Assembly: GCA_001805895.1 (NCBI GenBank)
Contig: MHHD01000004.1
Location: 14,952 to 28,727 of the forward strand
Origin: Omnitrophica WOR_2 bacterium RIFCSPLOWO2_12_FULL_51_8
Lineage (GTDB): Bacteria > Omnitrophota > Gorgyraeia > Gygaellales > Profunditerraquicolaceae
DNA: 13,776 bases
Reading direction: 5' to 3'
The notes under the pieces were generated by a model. The model saw only the letters and a list, made by a program, of their open reading frames with translations. It had not been told where the DNA came from and ran no database searches. Positions 1-7,256 of the stretch are shown piece after piece (position 1 is the first letter of the stretch; every line of letters starts with the position of its first letter). Position numbers and translations under genes: made by a program.

Positions 1-381
1 GATGGCGATCCCCGGCCGCTCGATCACCGGCAGCAGGCCTAAACCCAGAGTCGCCGCGCAGACCACTGCCCCGGTATTGCCGGCGCTGAAGAAGGCGTCG
101 CCCCGCCCCTCCTTCAGCAAATTAACCCCTACCACGATCGAAGAGTTCCTCTTCCGGCGGACGCTGGTGGCCGCCGGCTCGGACATCCCGATCACCTCTT
201 CGGCAGGGCTCACGGTGATATTACTCCCGGAGAACCTGGATTTTTTGAGCAGTTGGTCAATCTGAGGCGCATCCCCGACTAAAATAACCTCGGCGTTGTA
301 TTCCTTTACCGCGGCAATCGCGCCCTCGATAACTACCCGCGGGGCATGATCCCCGCCCATTGCGTCAACGATTATCTTCAT
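1..381 (-). CDS. plsX: Phosphate acyltransferase PlsX, N-terminal part
   Basis: PlsX converts acyl-ACP plus phosphate to acyl-phosphate, the acyl donor for PlsY at the first step of phospholipid synthesis; it is a soluble, membrane-associated enzyme. The visible 127 residues start with the family signature VDAMGGDHAP (residues 5-14). They continue with the conserved SPAEEVIGMSEPA and FSAGNTGA stretches (about 58-70 and 98-105), as in the family's Rossmann-like fold. The reading frame is open to base 1, so about 200 C-terminal residues lie outside the window. The ATG at 381 has a modest AAGG ribosome binding site inside the tail of rpmF. The gap to the rpmF stop is 6 nt, the standard rpmF-plsX arrangement that couples L32 with lipid synthesis. 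Identification is secure from motifs and neighbours. Confidence 0.96.
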   Translation of the reverse strand, partial: MKIIVDAMGGDHAPRVVIEGAIAAVKEYNAEVILVGDAPQIDQLLKKSRFSGSNITVSPAEEVIGMSEPAATSVRRKRNSSIVVGVNLLKEGRGDAFFSAGNTGAVVCAATLGLGLLPVIERPGIAI

Positions 382-387
382 AATGCC

Positions 388-591
388 TTATTGTTTCTTC
401 TTTTTCTTCTCTTTGACCTTGATCTCCATCACCTGCCGGCCGGCGTAATATCCGCAAACCCCGCAGATGCGATGCGGGAATTTCGGCTGCTTACACTGCG
501 GGCAGGGTGTGAGATTGCCAGCGGATAATTTCCAGTGGGTGCGCCGCCTTCTGCTCCGCGCCTTAGAATGTCGTTTTTTTGGTAGTGGCAC
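388..591 (-). CDS. rpmF: 50S ribosomal protein L32 (zinc-binding form)
   Basis: L32 is a small protein of the large ribosomal subunit. The 67-residue product starts MPLPKKRHSKAR and contains the family hallmark RRTHWKL (about residues 16-22). Two CxxC pairs follow (CPQC at about 30-33 and CGVC at about 44-47), marking the zinc-binding C+ form. The C terminus is an unusual run of lysines (KEKKKKKQ), giving a product slightly longer than the common 55-60 residues. The start codon is GTG at 591, supported by an AAGGAG ribosome binding site 8-9 nt upstream. The gene sits between yceD and plsX, its usual place in bacteria. Confidence 0.97.
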   Translation of the reverse strand: MPLPKKRHSKARSRRRRTHWKLSAGNLTPCPQCKQPKFPHRICGVCGYYAGRQVMEIKVKEKKKKKQ

Positions 592-621
592 TTACGCGCT
601 CCTTTCGTTCATACAGCTAAC

Positions 622-1026
622 TCAACAGTCGCATTCACCCTCATTCAGATTCTTGCCGCACTCCGGACAGAGTCCCCGGCAATCAGCCCGGCAAAGAGGC
701 TTGATCGGATAACCCAGGATAATCTCCTCCCGGATATCCGGGCCTAAATCTATTTCCCGCTCCTGCCTGCCAACGGAATAATTCAGGCTGAGCCTCTTAC
801 GCAGAGGGGTGTCAAACTCTTCGAGGCAGCGCCCGCAGCGGGTATGCATCAAGGCCTCAACGTCCAGATTGACGCTCAAGGCATTGGTAATCTTGGAAAC
901 ATCCGCCCGGATTTTAACCGGCCCTCTGAATTTGACCTCCTCCGTTTCCAGGTCGAGAGCTGCGGCGCTCTCCTCCTCTTCCAGGCGGCAGCCTTCAAAG
1001 GGGATCCTGCTGAGGCCTATCTTCAT
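622..1026 (-). CDS. yceD: YceD/DUF177 family protein
   Basis: This 134-aa protein belongs to the DUF177 (YceD) family, which is almost always encoded directly before rpmF. Members have been linked to 23S rRNA accumulation, but the mechanism is not settled. The sequence shows a CxxC (CGRCLEEF, about residues 84-91). A Cys-rich C terminus follows, with CRADCRGLCPECG and a final CDC, as in zinc-carrying family members. Length is typical, though shorter than the Escherichia coli protein. The ATG overlaps the coaD stop by 4 nt (ATGA), implying translational coupling. The gap to rpmF is 30 nt and carries the rpmF ribosome binding site. Family membership is confident; the role comes from the literature and is not visible in the sequence. 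Confidence 0.9.
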   Translation of the reverse strand: MKIGLSRIPFEGCRLEEEESAAALDLETEEVKFRGPVKIRADVSKITNALSVNLDVEALMHTRCGRCLEEFDTPLRKRLSLNYSVGRQEREIDLGPDIREEIILGYPIKPLCRADCRGLCPECGKNLNEGECDC

Positions 1027-1511
1027 TTACGCTTACCTAACTTCCTCTTCAGCGCCTTTTCCACGGATGGCGGAACGAAATTCGAGAGATCCGCGCCTAA
1101 GCCGGCTGCCTCCTTAAGTAACTTGGAGGAAAGGTAGCTGAAAGATTCCTGCGGCATCAGAAAGACCGTTTCGATATCCGCGGCCAGCTTCCGGTTAGTC
1201 AGGGCCATCTGGAATTCGTATTCGAAATCAGAGACCATGCGCAGGCCGCGGATTAAGACCTTGGCCTGCCTTTTACGGGCGTAATCCACCACCAGGCCTT
1301 TAAAACCGCAGATTTCGATCCCGCTCAATCCGGCCGTAGCTTCCTCAAGCATCGCCACCCTTTCCCTGACGCTGAACAGCGGCCGCTTGTAAGGGTTATG
1401 CGCTACCGCCACGATCACTTCCGAGAAAATCTCCTGCGCCCGCCGGATCAGGTCAACGTGGCCATAGGTAACCGGATCAAAAGTTCCTGGGTATACCGCT
1501 ATCTGGCACAT
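1023..1511 (-). CDS. coaD: Phosphopantetheine adenylyltransferase
   Basis: CoaD transfers an adenylyl group from ATP to 4'-phosphopantetheine, giving dephospho-CoA, the penultimate step of CoA synthesis. The 162-residue length is normal for the hexameric bacterial enzyme. Visible motifs are YPGTFDPVTYGH (residues 7-18), which carries the nucleotidyltransferase (H/T)xGH signature. The RGLRMVSDFEYEFQMA stretch (about 89-104) lines the pantetheine site. The C-terminal motif reads FSYLSSKLLKE where many homologues have a Ser/Thr in place of the Lys after SS. The ATG lies inside the 3' end of rsmD (13-nt overlap), and the stop overlaps the yceD start by 4 nt. CoA supply fits with plsX further down the operon. 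Confidence 0.97.
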   Translation of the reverse strand: MCQIAVYPGTFDPVTYGHVDLIRRAQEIFSEVIVAVAHNPYKRPLFSVRERVAMLEEATAGLSGIEICGFKGLVVDYARKRQAKVLIRGLRMVSDFEYEFQMALTNRKLAADIETVFLMPQESFSYLSSKLLKEAAGLGADLSNFVPPSVEKALKRKLGKRK

Positions 1512-2071
1512 TTTCTATAAAACGACAGTACCGTGTCGCCGTAACGCGATTGCCTGAATAAAATCAAATCTCCCAGCGTGTCTGGGAGAAGGTCTTTCTT
1601 AAAATGCTGCGCTATCGCTAAGCCACAGGGCGCTAATATATCATAACTGGATAGGGTGCGCAAGGTTTTTTTTACCAGTGGTTCGACTGCGCCCGCCACC
1701 GGCCCCTTGCAATAAGGGGGGTCTAAGAAAATAATCTCGAATCTCTTTCCCTCCCGGCTCAACTTCTTTATTGCCTCCTGGGCATCCGACTGCGTAATCC
1801 GGCGCCCGCCTGCCTTGATGAAGGCAAGATTCGCCGCGATTTGCCGCGCGCAGTCTCTCTTCTCCTCTACAAACTCCGCTTCTTTTGCGCCCCGGGATAA
1901 GGCCTCGATACCAATCGCCCCGGAGCCGGCAAAAAGCTCCAGGAATGACATTTCGGAGATATCCCCCAGAATATCAAAGAGGGCCTTTCTCACTTTATCC
2001 TGCGTGGGGCGAATGCCTTTGGGCATCTTAATCACCCTGCCCTTATATTTACCGGTGATTATCCGCATCAT
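1499..2071 (-). CDS. rsmD: 16S rRNA (guanine966-N2)-methyltransferase RsmD
   Basis: RsmD methylates N2 of G966 of 16S rRNA in the assembled small subunit, using S-adenosylmethionine. The 190-aa protein opens with the family N terminus MRIITGKYKGR. Motif I for SAM binding is LELFAGSGAIGIEALSRGA (about residues 44-62), and the catalytic motif IV is FLDPPY (about 115-120). Length is typical. Two Met codons are adjacent at the start; the first (2071) overlaps the recG stop in an ATGA arrangement, while homologues usually match from the second (2068). The rsmD-coaD pairing is widely conserved in bacteria and supports the call. Confidence 0.96.
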   Translation of the reverse strand: MMRIITGKYKGRVIKMPKGIRPTQDKVRKALFDILGDISEMSFLELFAGSGAIGIEALSRGAKEAEFVEEKRDCARQIAANLAFIKAGGRRITQSDAQEAIKKLSREGKRFEIIFLDPPYCKGPVAGAVEPLVKKTLRTLSSYDILAPCGLAIAQHFKKDLLPDTLGDLILFRQSRYGDTVLSFYRKCAR

Positions 2072-4209
2072 CCCACCACCATCAATTCTTCATATTCGGG
2101 GAACCTCTGCAATAATTTTTCCTTTAGCAGGCGGTGCGGCCGCTCTTCCAGGCGGGGGTCAACGTTCAAAAGCCTGATTGCCTCTTCCCGCGCGCGCTTC
2201 AGGAGCTGCATCTGGGTGAGTGGATTAGCGATCTTTAATTCAGAAAGCCCGTGCTGGCGCTCCCCAAAAAACTCTCCCGGCCCCCTGATTTTTAAATCCT
2301 CTTCGGCGATACGGAAGCCGTCGCTGTATTTTACCATTGCCGCCAGGCGCGCCTGCGCGCCGGGCGTCCGGGCGCCGGACAAGAGGATACAATAAGACTG
2401 CTCATGGCCCCTGCCCACCCGGCCGCGCAGTTGGTGCAGCTGCGCCAGGCCGAAGCGCTCGGCGTGCTCGATGACCATGCAGGCGGCATTGGCAACATCA
2501 ATCCCTACCTCCAGCACCGTGGTAGAAATTAAAACGTCCAGCTCCCTGTCGTTAAACTTCCGCATCAAACGGGCCTGCTCAGCCTGCGCCAATTTCCCAT
2601 GGACCAGCCCGAGCTTAAATTCCCGGAATTCGTCTTTCTTTAGGGCATCGTACATCTTTTTTGCCCCGGCGATATCCAGGGCATAAGATTCCTCGATCAC
2701 CGGATAGATGATGTAGGCCTGCCTGCCCTGCCGTAATTGCCCTTTTACAATCTCGTAGGCCTGCCGCCTTTCCTTTTCTTCCAGGCACTTAGTCTCCACC
2801 GGCATCCTCCCCGGCGGCAGCTCCCTGATCACCGAAATATCCAGGTCGCCGTAAAGGGTGATTGCCAGGGTCCGGGGAATGGGGGTAGCGGTCATAATCA
2901 GGATATCGGGGTTGGGCCCTTTCTGGGGCAGTAAGGCCCGCTGGCCCACCCCGAATTTGTGCTGTTCGTCGATCACTACCAACCCCAGATTCTTGAATTC
3001 TGCTTTCTCCTCTAATAGCGCGTGCGTGCCGATGATTAAATTTATTTCTCCATTTTTTATTTGCCGTAGTTTTACCATTTTGCTTTTTTTATCAATGCTG
3101 CCGGTCAGCAACTCTATTTTTATTTCTCTGTTTTGATATTTGACGGTTCGACTATGCTCACCATCAACCCTGAGTGGAACCGAGGGATTGATTTTTGATA
3201 TTTGATTTTTGATTTTTTCGAAATGCTGCCCGGCCAGGATTTCCGTCGGCGCCATAAAGGCCGCCTGATACCCTCCGGAAACGGCGATTACCGCGGCGGC
3301 GGCGGCGACCACGGTTTTACCGGAACCCACATCGCCCTGCAGCAGGCGCTGCATGCTCCGGGGGCAGGCCATATCCGCCTTGATCTCTTCGATCGCCTTT
3401 TTCTGCCCGGCGGTCAACTCAAACGGCAGGCCGGAAATAAAGTCTTCCAGCAGCGGGCTTTCTACCTTGTGCGCGATGCCGGCCTTTTCTTTTTTTTTGA
3501 GCTTGCGCAGGGCCAGCGGCAGCTGAAACAAGAAGAATTCCTCAAAGGAAAGCCTGATATAGGCCTGATCCTGCGCTTCCGGACCTTGAGGGAAATGGAT
3601 GCTGCGCAGGGCCTGCGCCAGGTTAACCAGCTTATTCCGGGAGCGCAAGCCAAACTCAAGGCAGTCACTGATCTGCGGCAGGTATTCGTTGAGGGCGGAA
3701 TTTACCAGGCGCCGGAAATTCCTCTGAGTCAGGCCTTCGGGCAGTGAATAGACCGACGCCAGCCTTCCGATATCCAGCGCGTCATCGCCGTCCTTGCCGA
3801 TGATCTCGAATTCCGGCGAGCTTAATTGCAGGTTCTTGCCGTAGCGTTCAACTTTACCGAAGAGGACCAGGCTGTCTCCCACCTGGAAATAATTCTGCAG
3901 ATAAGGCTGATTGAACCAAACGCAGGTGATCTTGCCGCTGGCGTCGCCCACCACCGCTTCGGTAATGCTGAAACCTTTCCTGCGCCAGGAGCGATGCCCG
4001 CCTTTGGCCAAAACCTCTCCTTTAACCGCGCGCGCCTGTCCGGCCTCCAATTTGTTGATCGGGCTCAAGTTTGTGCGGTCTTCGTAACGCCGGGGAAAAT
4101 GATAAAGCAGGTCTTCGACGGTAAAGATCCCGAGCTTCTCAAAGGCCAGCGAGCGTTTCGGGCCGACGCCTTTGAGGTACTGGATGGGCGCATAGCGCGG
4201 CTTAGTCAT
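2068..4209 (-). CDS. recG: ATP-dependent DNA helicase RecG
   Basis: RecG remodels stalled replication forks and branch-migrates Holliday junctions. The 713-aa product has an N-terminal wedge/OB region (about 1-200) and helicase motifs I (GDVGSGKT, 292-299), II (DEQH, 414-417), III (TATPIPRT, 440-447), V (TTVLEVGID, 563-571) and VI (QLRGRVGRG, 593-601). The C-terminal segment FRIAEEDLKIRGPGEFFG (about 632-649) is typical of RecG. The ATG at 4209 is chosen because homology begins there; the frame stays open further upstream but only across dus. The start overlaps the dus stop by 8 nt, and the stop overlaps rsmD by 4 nt. Between APTEILAGQHF and LLTGS there are about 20 more residues than usual, encoded by AT-rich palindromic DNA (see repeat at 3131-3205). 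All motifs remain in frame. Confidence 0.96.
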   Translation of the reverse strand: MTKPRYAPIQYLKGVGPKRSLAFEKLGIFTVEDLLYHFPRRYEDRTNLSPINKLEAGQARAVKGEVLAKGGHRSWRRKGFSITEAVVGDASGKITCVWFNQPYLQNYFQVGDSLVLFGKVERYGKNLQLSSPEFEIIGKDGDDALDIGRLASVYSLPEGLTQRNFRRLVNSALNEYLPQISDCLEFGLRSRNKLVNLAQALRSIHFPQGPEAQDQAYIRLSFEEFFLFQLPLALRKLKKKEKAGIAHKVESPLLEDFISGLPFELTAGQKKAIEEIKADMACPRSMQRLLQGDVGSGKTVVAAAAAVIAVSGGYQAAFMAPTEILAGQHFEKIKNQISKINPSVPLRVDGEHSRTVKYQNREIKIELLTGSIDKKSKMVKLRQIKNGEINLIIGTHALLEEKAEFKNLGLVVIDEQHKFGVGQRALLPQKGPNPDILIMTATPIPRTLAITLYGDLDISVIRELPPGRMPVETKCLEEKERRQAYEIVKGQLRQGRQAYIIYPVIEESYALDIAGAKKMYDALKKDEFREFKLGLVHGKLAQAEQARLMRKFNDRELDVLISTTVLEVGIDVANAACMVIEHAERFGLAQLHQLRGRVGRGHEQSYCILLSGARTPGAQARLAAMVKYSDGFRIAEEDLKIRGPGEFFGERQHGLSELKIANPLTQMQLLKRAREEAIRLLNVDPRLEERPHRLLKEKLLQRFPEYEELMVVG
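3131..3205. repeat. Palindromic element inside recG, flanked by 13-bp direct repeats
   Basis: A perfect 13-bp direct repeat, TTTTGATATTTGA, occurs at 3131-3143 and 3193-3205. Between the copies lies an imperfect palindrome: CGGTTC (3144-3149) pairs with GAACCG (3177-3182), and CTCA (3157-3160) with TGAG (3171-3174). The local DNA is much more AT-rich than the rest of recG. It encodes the extra residues around 336-365 of RecG, between the PTEILAGQH motif and LLTGS. The core resembles the TTCGAC...GCTCA/TGAG type of intergenic palindrome seen in many bacterial genomes; that likeness is from memory, not a search. Insertion is inferred. A simple 62-bp duplication-plus-insert would not keep frame, so other changes must have occurred. 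Confidence 0.55.
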
Positions 4210-5173
4210 TGGGGCTCCCGCAGCCCTGCCTGATAATGGAAAGCATCTCCCCCTGCGTGCGCGCGCGCGAAGACCTTTCCCGCAAAGGCCTGACTTTACG
4301 GAACCCCCTGGTGTACCAGGCAAAAAATTTGCGGAAGATCACTACCCCTACCCTCTCGCCGTAGAAATCCACACACTCCTTCAGATGCCCGGCCATCACT
4401 TGGGCGATTTCTTTTTTGTCCGGCGCGCCCGGCAGCCCATCCCCTTCAAGCCGCGCCGCTATTTCTCTGAAAATCCAGGGGTTCCCCAGGGCGCCCCGGG
4501 CAACCGCTAAACCGTCGCAGCCGGTTTCTCCGAGCATCCGCGCGGCCAATTCCGCGGACAAGATATTACCGCTGGCGATTACCGGGACCTCGAGCGACTC
4601 TTTGACTTTGCGGATGGCCTGATAATCCACGCCCCCGCTATAACCCTGTAGTTTTGTCCGGCCGTGGATGAATATACCGCTCACCCCGGAATCCTGCGCG
4701 TGGAGCGCGACCTCCCGGGCATTGATCGAATCCCTGTCCCAGCCAATGCGGATTTTTACCGTCACCGGCAGAGAGGAATTTTTTACCACTAACCGCAAAA
4801 TCTGCTTTAATTTTTTCGGCTCGCGCAATAAAGCCGCGCCTTCGCCCCGGCGCACCACTTTTTTTGCCGGGCAGGCGGCGTTGAAGTCAAGGATGTCAAA
4901 ACTGCATCCCTGCAGGGCCTCCAGCGCCTGAGAGATAAATTTCGGCTCGCAGCCCAAAAGCTGCACCCCCAACGGCTGATCCTGCGCCGTTGACTTCAAC
5001 ATCTGCCGGGTTTTCTTGTTCTTGTAAGAAGCGGAGCGGGCATTGATCATCTCCACGAAAGCCAGTTCAGCCCCAAAACGGCGGTTAAGCGCGCGGAAAG
5101 GCAGGTCGCTGATCCCGGCCATCGGGGAGAGTATTAAGTTAGATTTTAAGCTTAGACTCCCTATCTTCAGCAT
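4202..5173 (-). CDS. dus: tRNA-dihydrouridine synthase (DusB-like)
   Basis: Dus enzymes reduce specific uridines in the tRNA D-loop or variable region to dihydrouridine, using FMN and NADPH. The 323-aa product has the typical length. It shows the FMN-binding start LSPMAGISDLPFR (about 15-27), the catalytic Cys in FNAACPAKKV (Cys about 101) and KIRIGW (about 139-144). FIHGRT and ASGNI follow, and then the phosphate-binding CDGLAVARGALGNPWIF stretch. The overall pattern best fits the DusB/NifR3 branch, but the exact target uridine cannot be read from sequence. No clear Shine-Dalgarno precedes the ATG at 5173; the stretch between it and the upstream inverted repeat is AT-rich. It is the first gene of the operon and overlaps recG by 8 nt. 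Confidence 0.94.
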   Translation of the reverse strand: MLKIGSLSLKSNLILSPMAGISDLPFRALNRRFGAELAFVEMINARSASYKNKKTRQMLKSTAQDQPLGVQLLGCEPKFISQALEALQGCSFDILDFNAACPAKKVVRRGEGAALLREPKKLKQILRLVVKNSSLPVTVKIRIGWDRDSINAREVALHAQDSGVSGIFIHGRTKLQGYSGGVDYQAIRKVKESLEVPVIASGNILSAELAARMLGETGCDGLAVARGALGNPWIFREIAARLEGDGLPGAPDKKEIAQVMAGHLKECVDFYGERVGVVIFRKFFAWYTRGFRKVRPLRERSSRARTQGEMLSIIRQGCGSPND

Positions 5174-5191
5174 AATTGTTTTCGTAATAAA

Positions 5192-5300
5192 AGGTTTCGG
5201 TTGCGGCTACGTATCGTGTATCGTAAATCGTCTAAAAGGGTTTCGTTTAAGAAGACGACACACGAAACCGAAAACGATTTACGATACGTAGCCGAAACCT
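5192..5300. repeat. 109-bp nested inverted repeat between pgi and dus
   Basis: The outer arms AGGTTTCGG (5192-5200) and CCGAAACCT (5292-5300) are complementary. The middle arms CGGCTACGTATCGT (5204-5217) and ACGATACGTAGCCG (5281-5294) pair over 14 bp. The inner arms ATCGTAAATCGT (5220-5231) and ACGATTTACGAT (5274-5285) pair over 12 bp. A fourth block, GGTTTCGT (5239-5246) with ACGAAACC (5262-5269), closes the centre. The left arm carries two small insertions (a TTGC and a GTATCGT duplication) relative to the right, so the arms overlap in register. On the minus strand the repeat is followed by TTTTATT, so it could end pgi transcription. It could equally be a small mobile or REP-like element. 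Confidence 0.75.
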
Positions 5301-5309
5301 AAAACCGAT

Positions 5310-6753
5310 TTAGACGATAAACTTGGGGTCTTTAATCAGGGGGTGATTCTCGATCTTCCGGGAAATTGCCTCTGGCATACCGGCCCTGCCTAATCTGTAA
5401 TACATGTAATTCTTATATCCTTCCACGCCCGGCTGGTCATAGGCATTGACTTCCAGGAGCTCGCCTTCGAAGGCAGTAGCCATTTCAAAAAAATACAATA
5501 AGGCGCCCCAGTGATAAGGCGAAACCTCCGGCATGATAATCGTGCAGTTCGGCCGCGATTCCTGGACCAGCGCCCATTCCGTGGCCTCCTGGGCCAGGCA
5601 GATCAACCGGGTAAAAGTCCTGCCTGCCAGGATGTCCCCTTTGCCCGGGACCTTCACTTCATCCCTGAATTTCTCTACCCGGATAAAGGTGGTTATTTTG
5701 TTATTCTCGCCCTCGATATTATTCTGCTGGATGGAATGCAGGTCGCCGGTGCCGCGGCAGGAAACCGGGGTGCGGCCCACATTGACGATATTCGTTTCAT
5801 CCTTAAGCCATTCCTCTTCGCCTGACCGGTTCATCGCGATTTTCCTCCCGCATTTCTTGCCTAAGCTCTCGCCCAGAAGCTGCGCGTACCAATCTGCGGT
5901 GGCCTTCAAGGTCTCGGAAAAAGGCATCATCAGGGCAATGGCCTTGCCTTTCTTGCGGTAAAGGATGGTGTGCAGGGCGGCATACATCGCGGCAGGGTTA
6001 ACGGAGAGGTCCGCCGCGCCGCATCTGGAGGACATCTCTCTGGCTCCGGCAAAAAGCTCCGCGATGTCTACGCCGATGATCGCCAGATGTAAAAGCCCCA
6101 TATTGAACTCGGAAAACCTGCCGCCCACCCCCTTTAATAACGGCAGGCCCCGGAAACTTAAGCTGTCTCTCTTCTGCTCGGCATTCACCCTGTTGCGCAG
6201 CGCCCCGCTCTCCGGGTCGGTGACCGCCAGGATCTGCCGGCCATAGCGGATTCCCGCGCCTTTCTTCAGCCAATCCTCCGCCACCGCGAATGCGGCTTTG
6301 GTCTCGGCGGTTTCCCCGGACTTGGAGATCACGATCAGAAAAGTTTTTTTGGGATTTAAATTTTTTAGCAGGGCGCGCAGGGTATCGGGGTCAAGGTTAT
6401 TGCCTTCGCAAAAAAATTGCGGCCTCTTTTTTCTCGAGGCAGCGAATTCATTGTAATAAGGCGGGGCGAGCGCGTCCTGCGCCGCGCGGATGCCCAGGTA
6501 AGAGCCGCCGATGCCTAAGGAAATTACCGCGGCGTATTTTTTGGCGATCTCATTAGCTATGCTTTTGACCCGGCGGAAGGTGGCTTTATCCTGCCAGGGC
6601 AGCCTTGCCCATTCCAGTCCCAATTTTATCCAGATGCGCCTGCGCCTGGCGGACAACCCCGGAAATACCCTCGAGCTCTTCCGCAGTAACCCCATGGTCT
6701 TTGCCGACGGAAGAACTCATCAGATTGTTTAAGTCGAACTTGATAACCGGCAT
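5310..6753 (-). CDS. pgi: Glucose-6-phosphate isomerase with an apparent 1-nt frameshift near the N terminus
   Basis: Pgi interconverts glucose-6-phosphate and fructose-6-phosphate. The main frame carries LGIGGSYLGI (about 79-88), ISKSGETAET (142-151), GGRFSEFN (210-217), the catalytic Glu in GESLGK (about 294-299), GDLHSIQQ (336-343) and the C-terminal Lys in VEGYKNYM (443-450); numbering assumes a corrected 480-aa protein. Its first ATG (6695) would give a foreign-looking, Arg-rich start. In the neighbouring frame, ATG 6753 gives MPVIKFDLNNLMSSSVG and HLDKIG, a plausible Pgi N terminus. That frame then stops at 6586-6588 after 55 codons. Removing one G from the GGG on the coding strand at 6619-6621 joins both frames as HLDKIGLEWARLPWQD. 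This may be a sequencing error or a true mutation. The upstream 107-aa gene ends 22 nt before 6753. Confidence 0.9.
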
Positions 6754-6775
6754 CGAGCTGGCTCTTTGGATTAGG

Positions 6776-7099
6776 TTATTGTTGGACGATTTTCACCGTG
6801 GTGCGCCTGCCGTCCTGCCAGGGCCAGAGCATCGCGAAGACAACCTGGCCTGCCCCCTCCCGGAAATAGAGTACCTGGCCCGGCATGATCCCGCCGAAAC
6901 CCTTGACCGCCTCCTGCATCCGGAAACTCAACGCCCCCTTGGCAGGCAGGACCGGAATGCCGAAAAATTGCTCCAGGCGGCTGACTAATTTTGCCAATTC
7001 GTCCTTCAGCACCACGGCCTCAAAATAATTATCGCAGTCCATGCGCATGGTTTCGAAAATAACCTGCCTTAGATCATTCTTTAGCGCGCTGAAGTCCAT
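6776..7099 (-). CDS. Uncharacterised 107-aa protein upstream of pgi
   Basis: I do not recognise this protein. It is small and soluble-looking, with no signal peptide, membrane segment or Cys pair. The N-terminal 45 residues look helical and charged, with NDLRQVIFETMRMDCDNYFE and an EFAKLV-like helix ending in RLEQFFGIP. The C-terminal half looks like a beta-rich domain with GGIMPGQVLYF, GQVVFAMLWPW and RRTTVKIV. The ATG at 7099 has a GAGGGGG ribosome binding site 7 nt upstream, buried in the leader hairpin. It is first in a two-gene unit with pgi, 22 nt before the inferred pgi start. A role linked to sugar-phosphate metabolism is only a guess from position. Expression is likely controlled by the structured leader at 7103-7200. 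Confidence 0.75.
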   Translation of the reverse strand: MDFSALKNDLRQVIFETMRMDCDNYFEAVVLKDELAKLVSRLEQFFGIPVLPAKGALSFRMQEAVKGFGGIMPGQVLYFREGAGQVVFAMLWPWQDGRRTTVKIVQQ

Positions 7100-7102
7100 A
7101 GT

Positions 7103-7200
7103 GGAGCCCCCTCGGCCTAAAGGCCGAGGCTCCCTCCCTGAAGCAAAATCACATTCCGCAAATTCCTATCCCCGGCCTAAAGGCCTGGGATTTTGCGGAA
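7103..7200 (-). promoter_or_regulatory. Structured 5' leader with twin hairpins and a sequestered ribosome binding site
   Basis: Two hairpins precede the 107-aa gene. The distal one has outer arms TTCCGCAAA and TTTGCGGAA (7192-7200 with 7154-7162 on the minus strand), an ATCCC/GGGAT segment, and a GGCC-TTTA-GGCC tip. The proximal one (7103-7133) has the same GGCCTTTAGGCC tip. Its 3' arm, GAGGGGG plus CTCC, contains the ribosome binding site of the downstream gene. In addition, GCAAAATC (7189-7196) can pair over 8 bp with GATTTTGC (7143-7150), which would break the distal outer stem. Two mutually exclusive folds upstream of a hidden ribosome binding site are typical of translational control, for example a riboswitch or a protein-binding leader. 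I cannot match it to a known class. Confidence 0.55.
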
Positions 7201-7228
7201 GGGATTAAATCTCCTTATCTTCGCCCCT

Positions 7229-7256
7229 ACTATAACATAAAAAAAAAATTTGGCAA
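7229..7256 (-). promoter_or_regulatory. Sigma70-type promoter for the 107-aa gene and pgi
   Basis: On the minus strand, TTGCCA (7251-7256) and TATAGT (7229-7234) are separated by 16 nt, close to the sigma70 consensus. The expected transcript start, about 7 nt after the -10, leaves a leader of about 120 nt before the ATG at 7099. The spacer contains the T-run of the terminator of the upstream fusion gene, so the two signals overlap. Confidence 0.65.

Noticed and set aside
3040..3130. AT-rich stretch next to the recG palindrome as a possible larger insertion
   Set aside because: It encodes the ordinary RecG segment from LLTGS to IIGTHAL with normal spacing, so only the palindromic part looks extra.
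3202..3747. A 181-codon plus-strand frame opposite recG
   Set aside because: It lies fully antisense to conserved helicase coding sequence, has no ribosome binding site and shows no recognisable domain.
4210..4323. Upstream extension of the recG frame by 38 codons
   Set aside because: It only reads through dus in another frame, is rich in Gly/Arg as expected for a shadow, and RecG homology begins at MTKPRYAPIQ.
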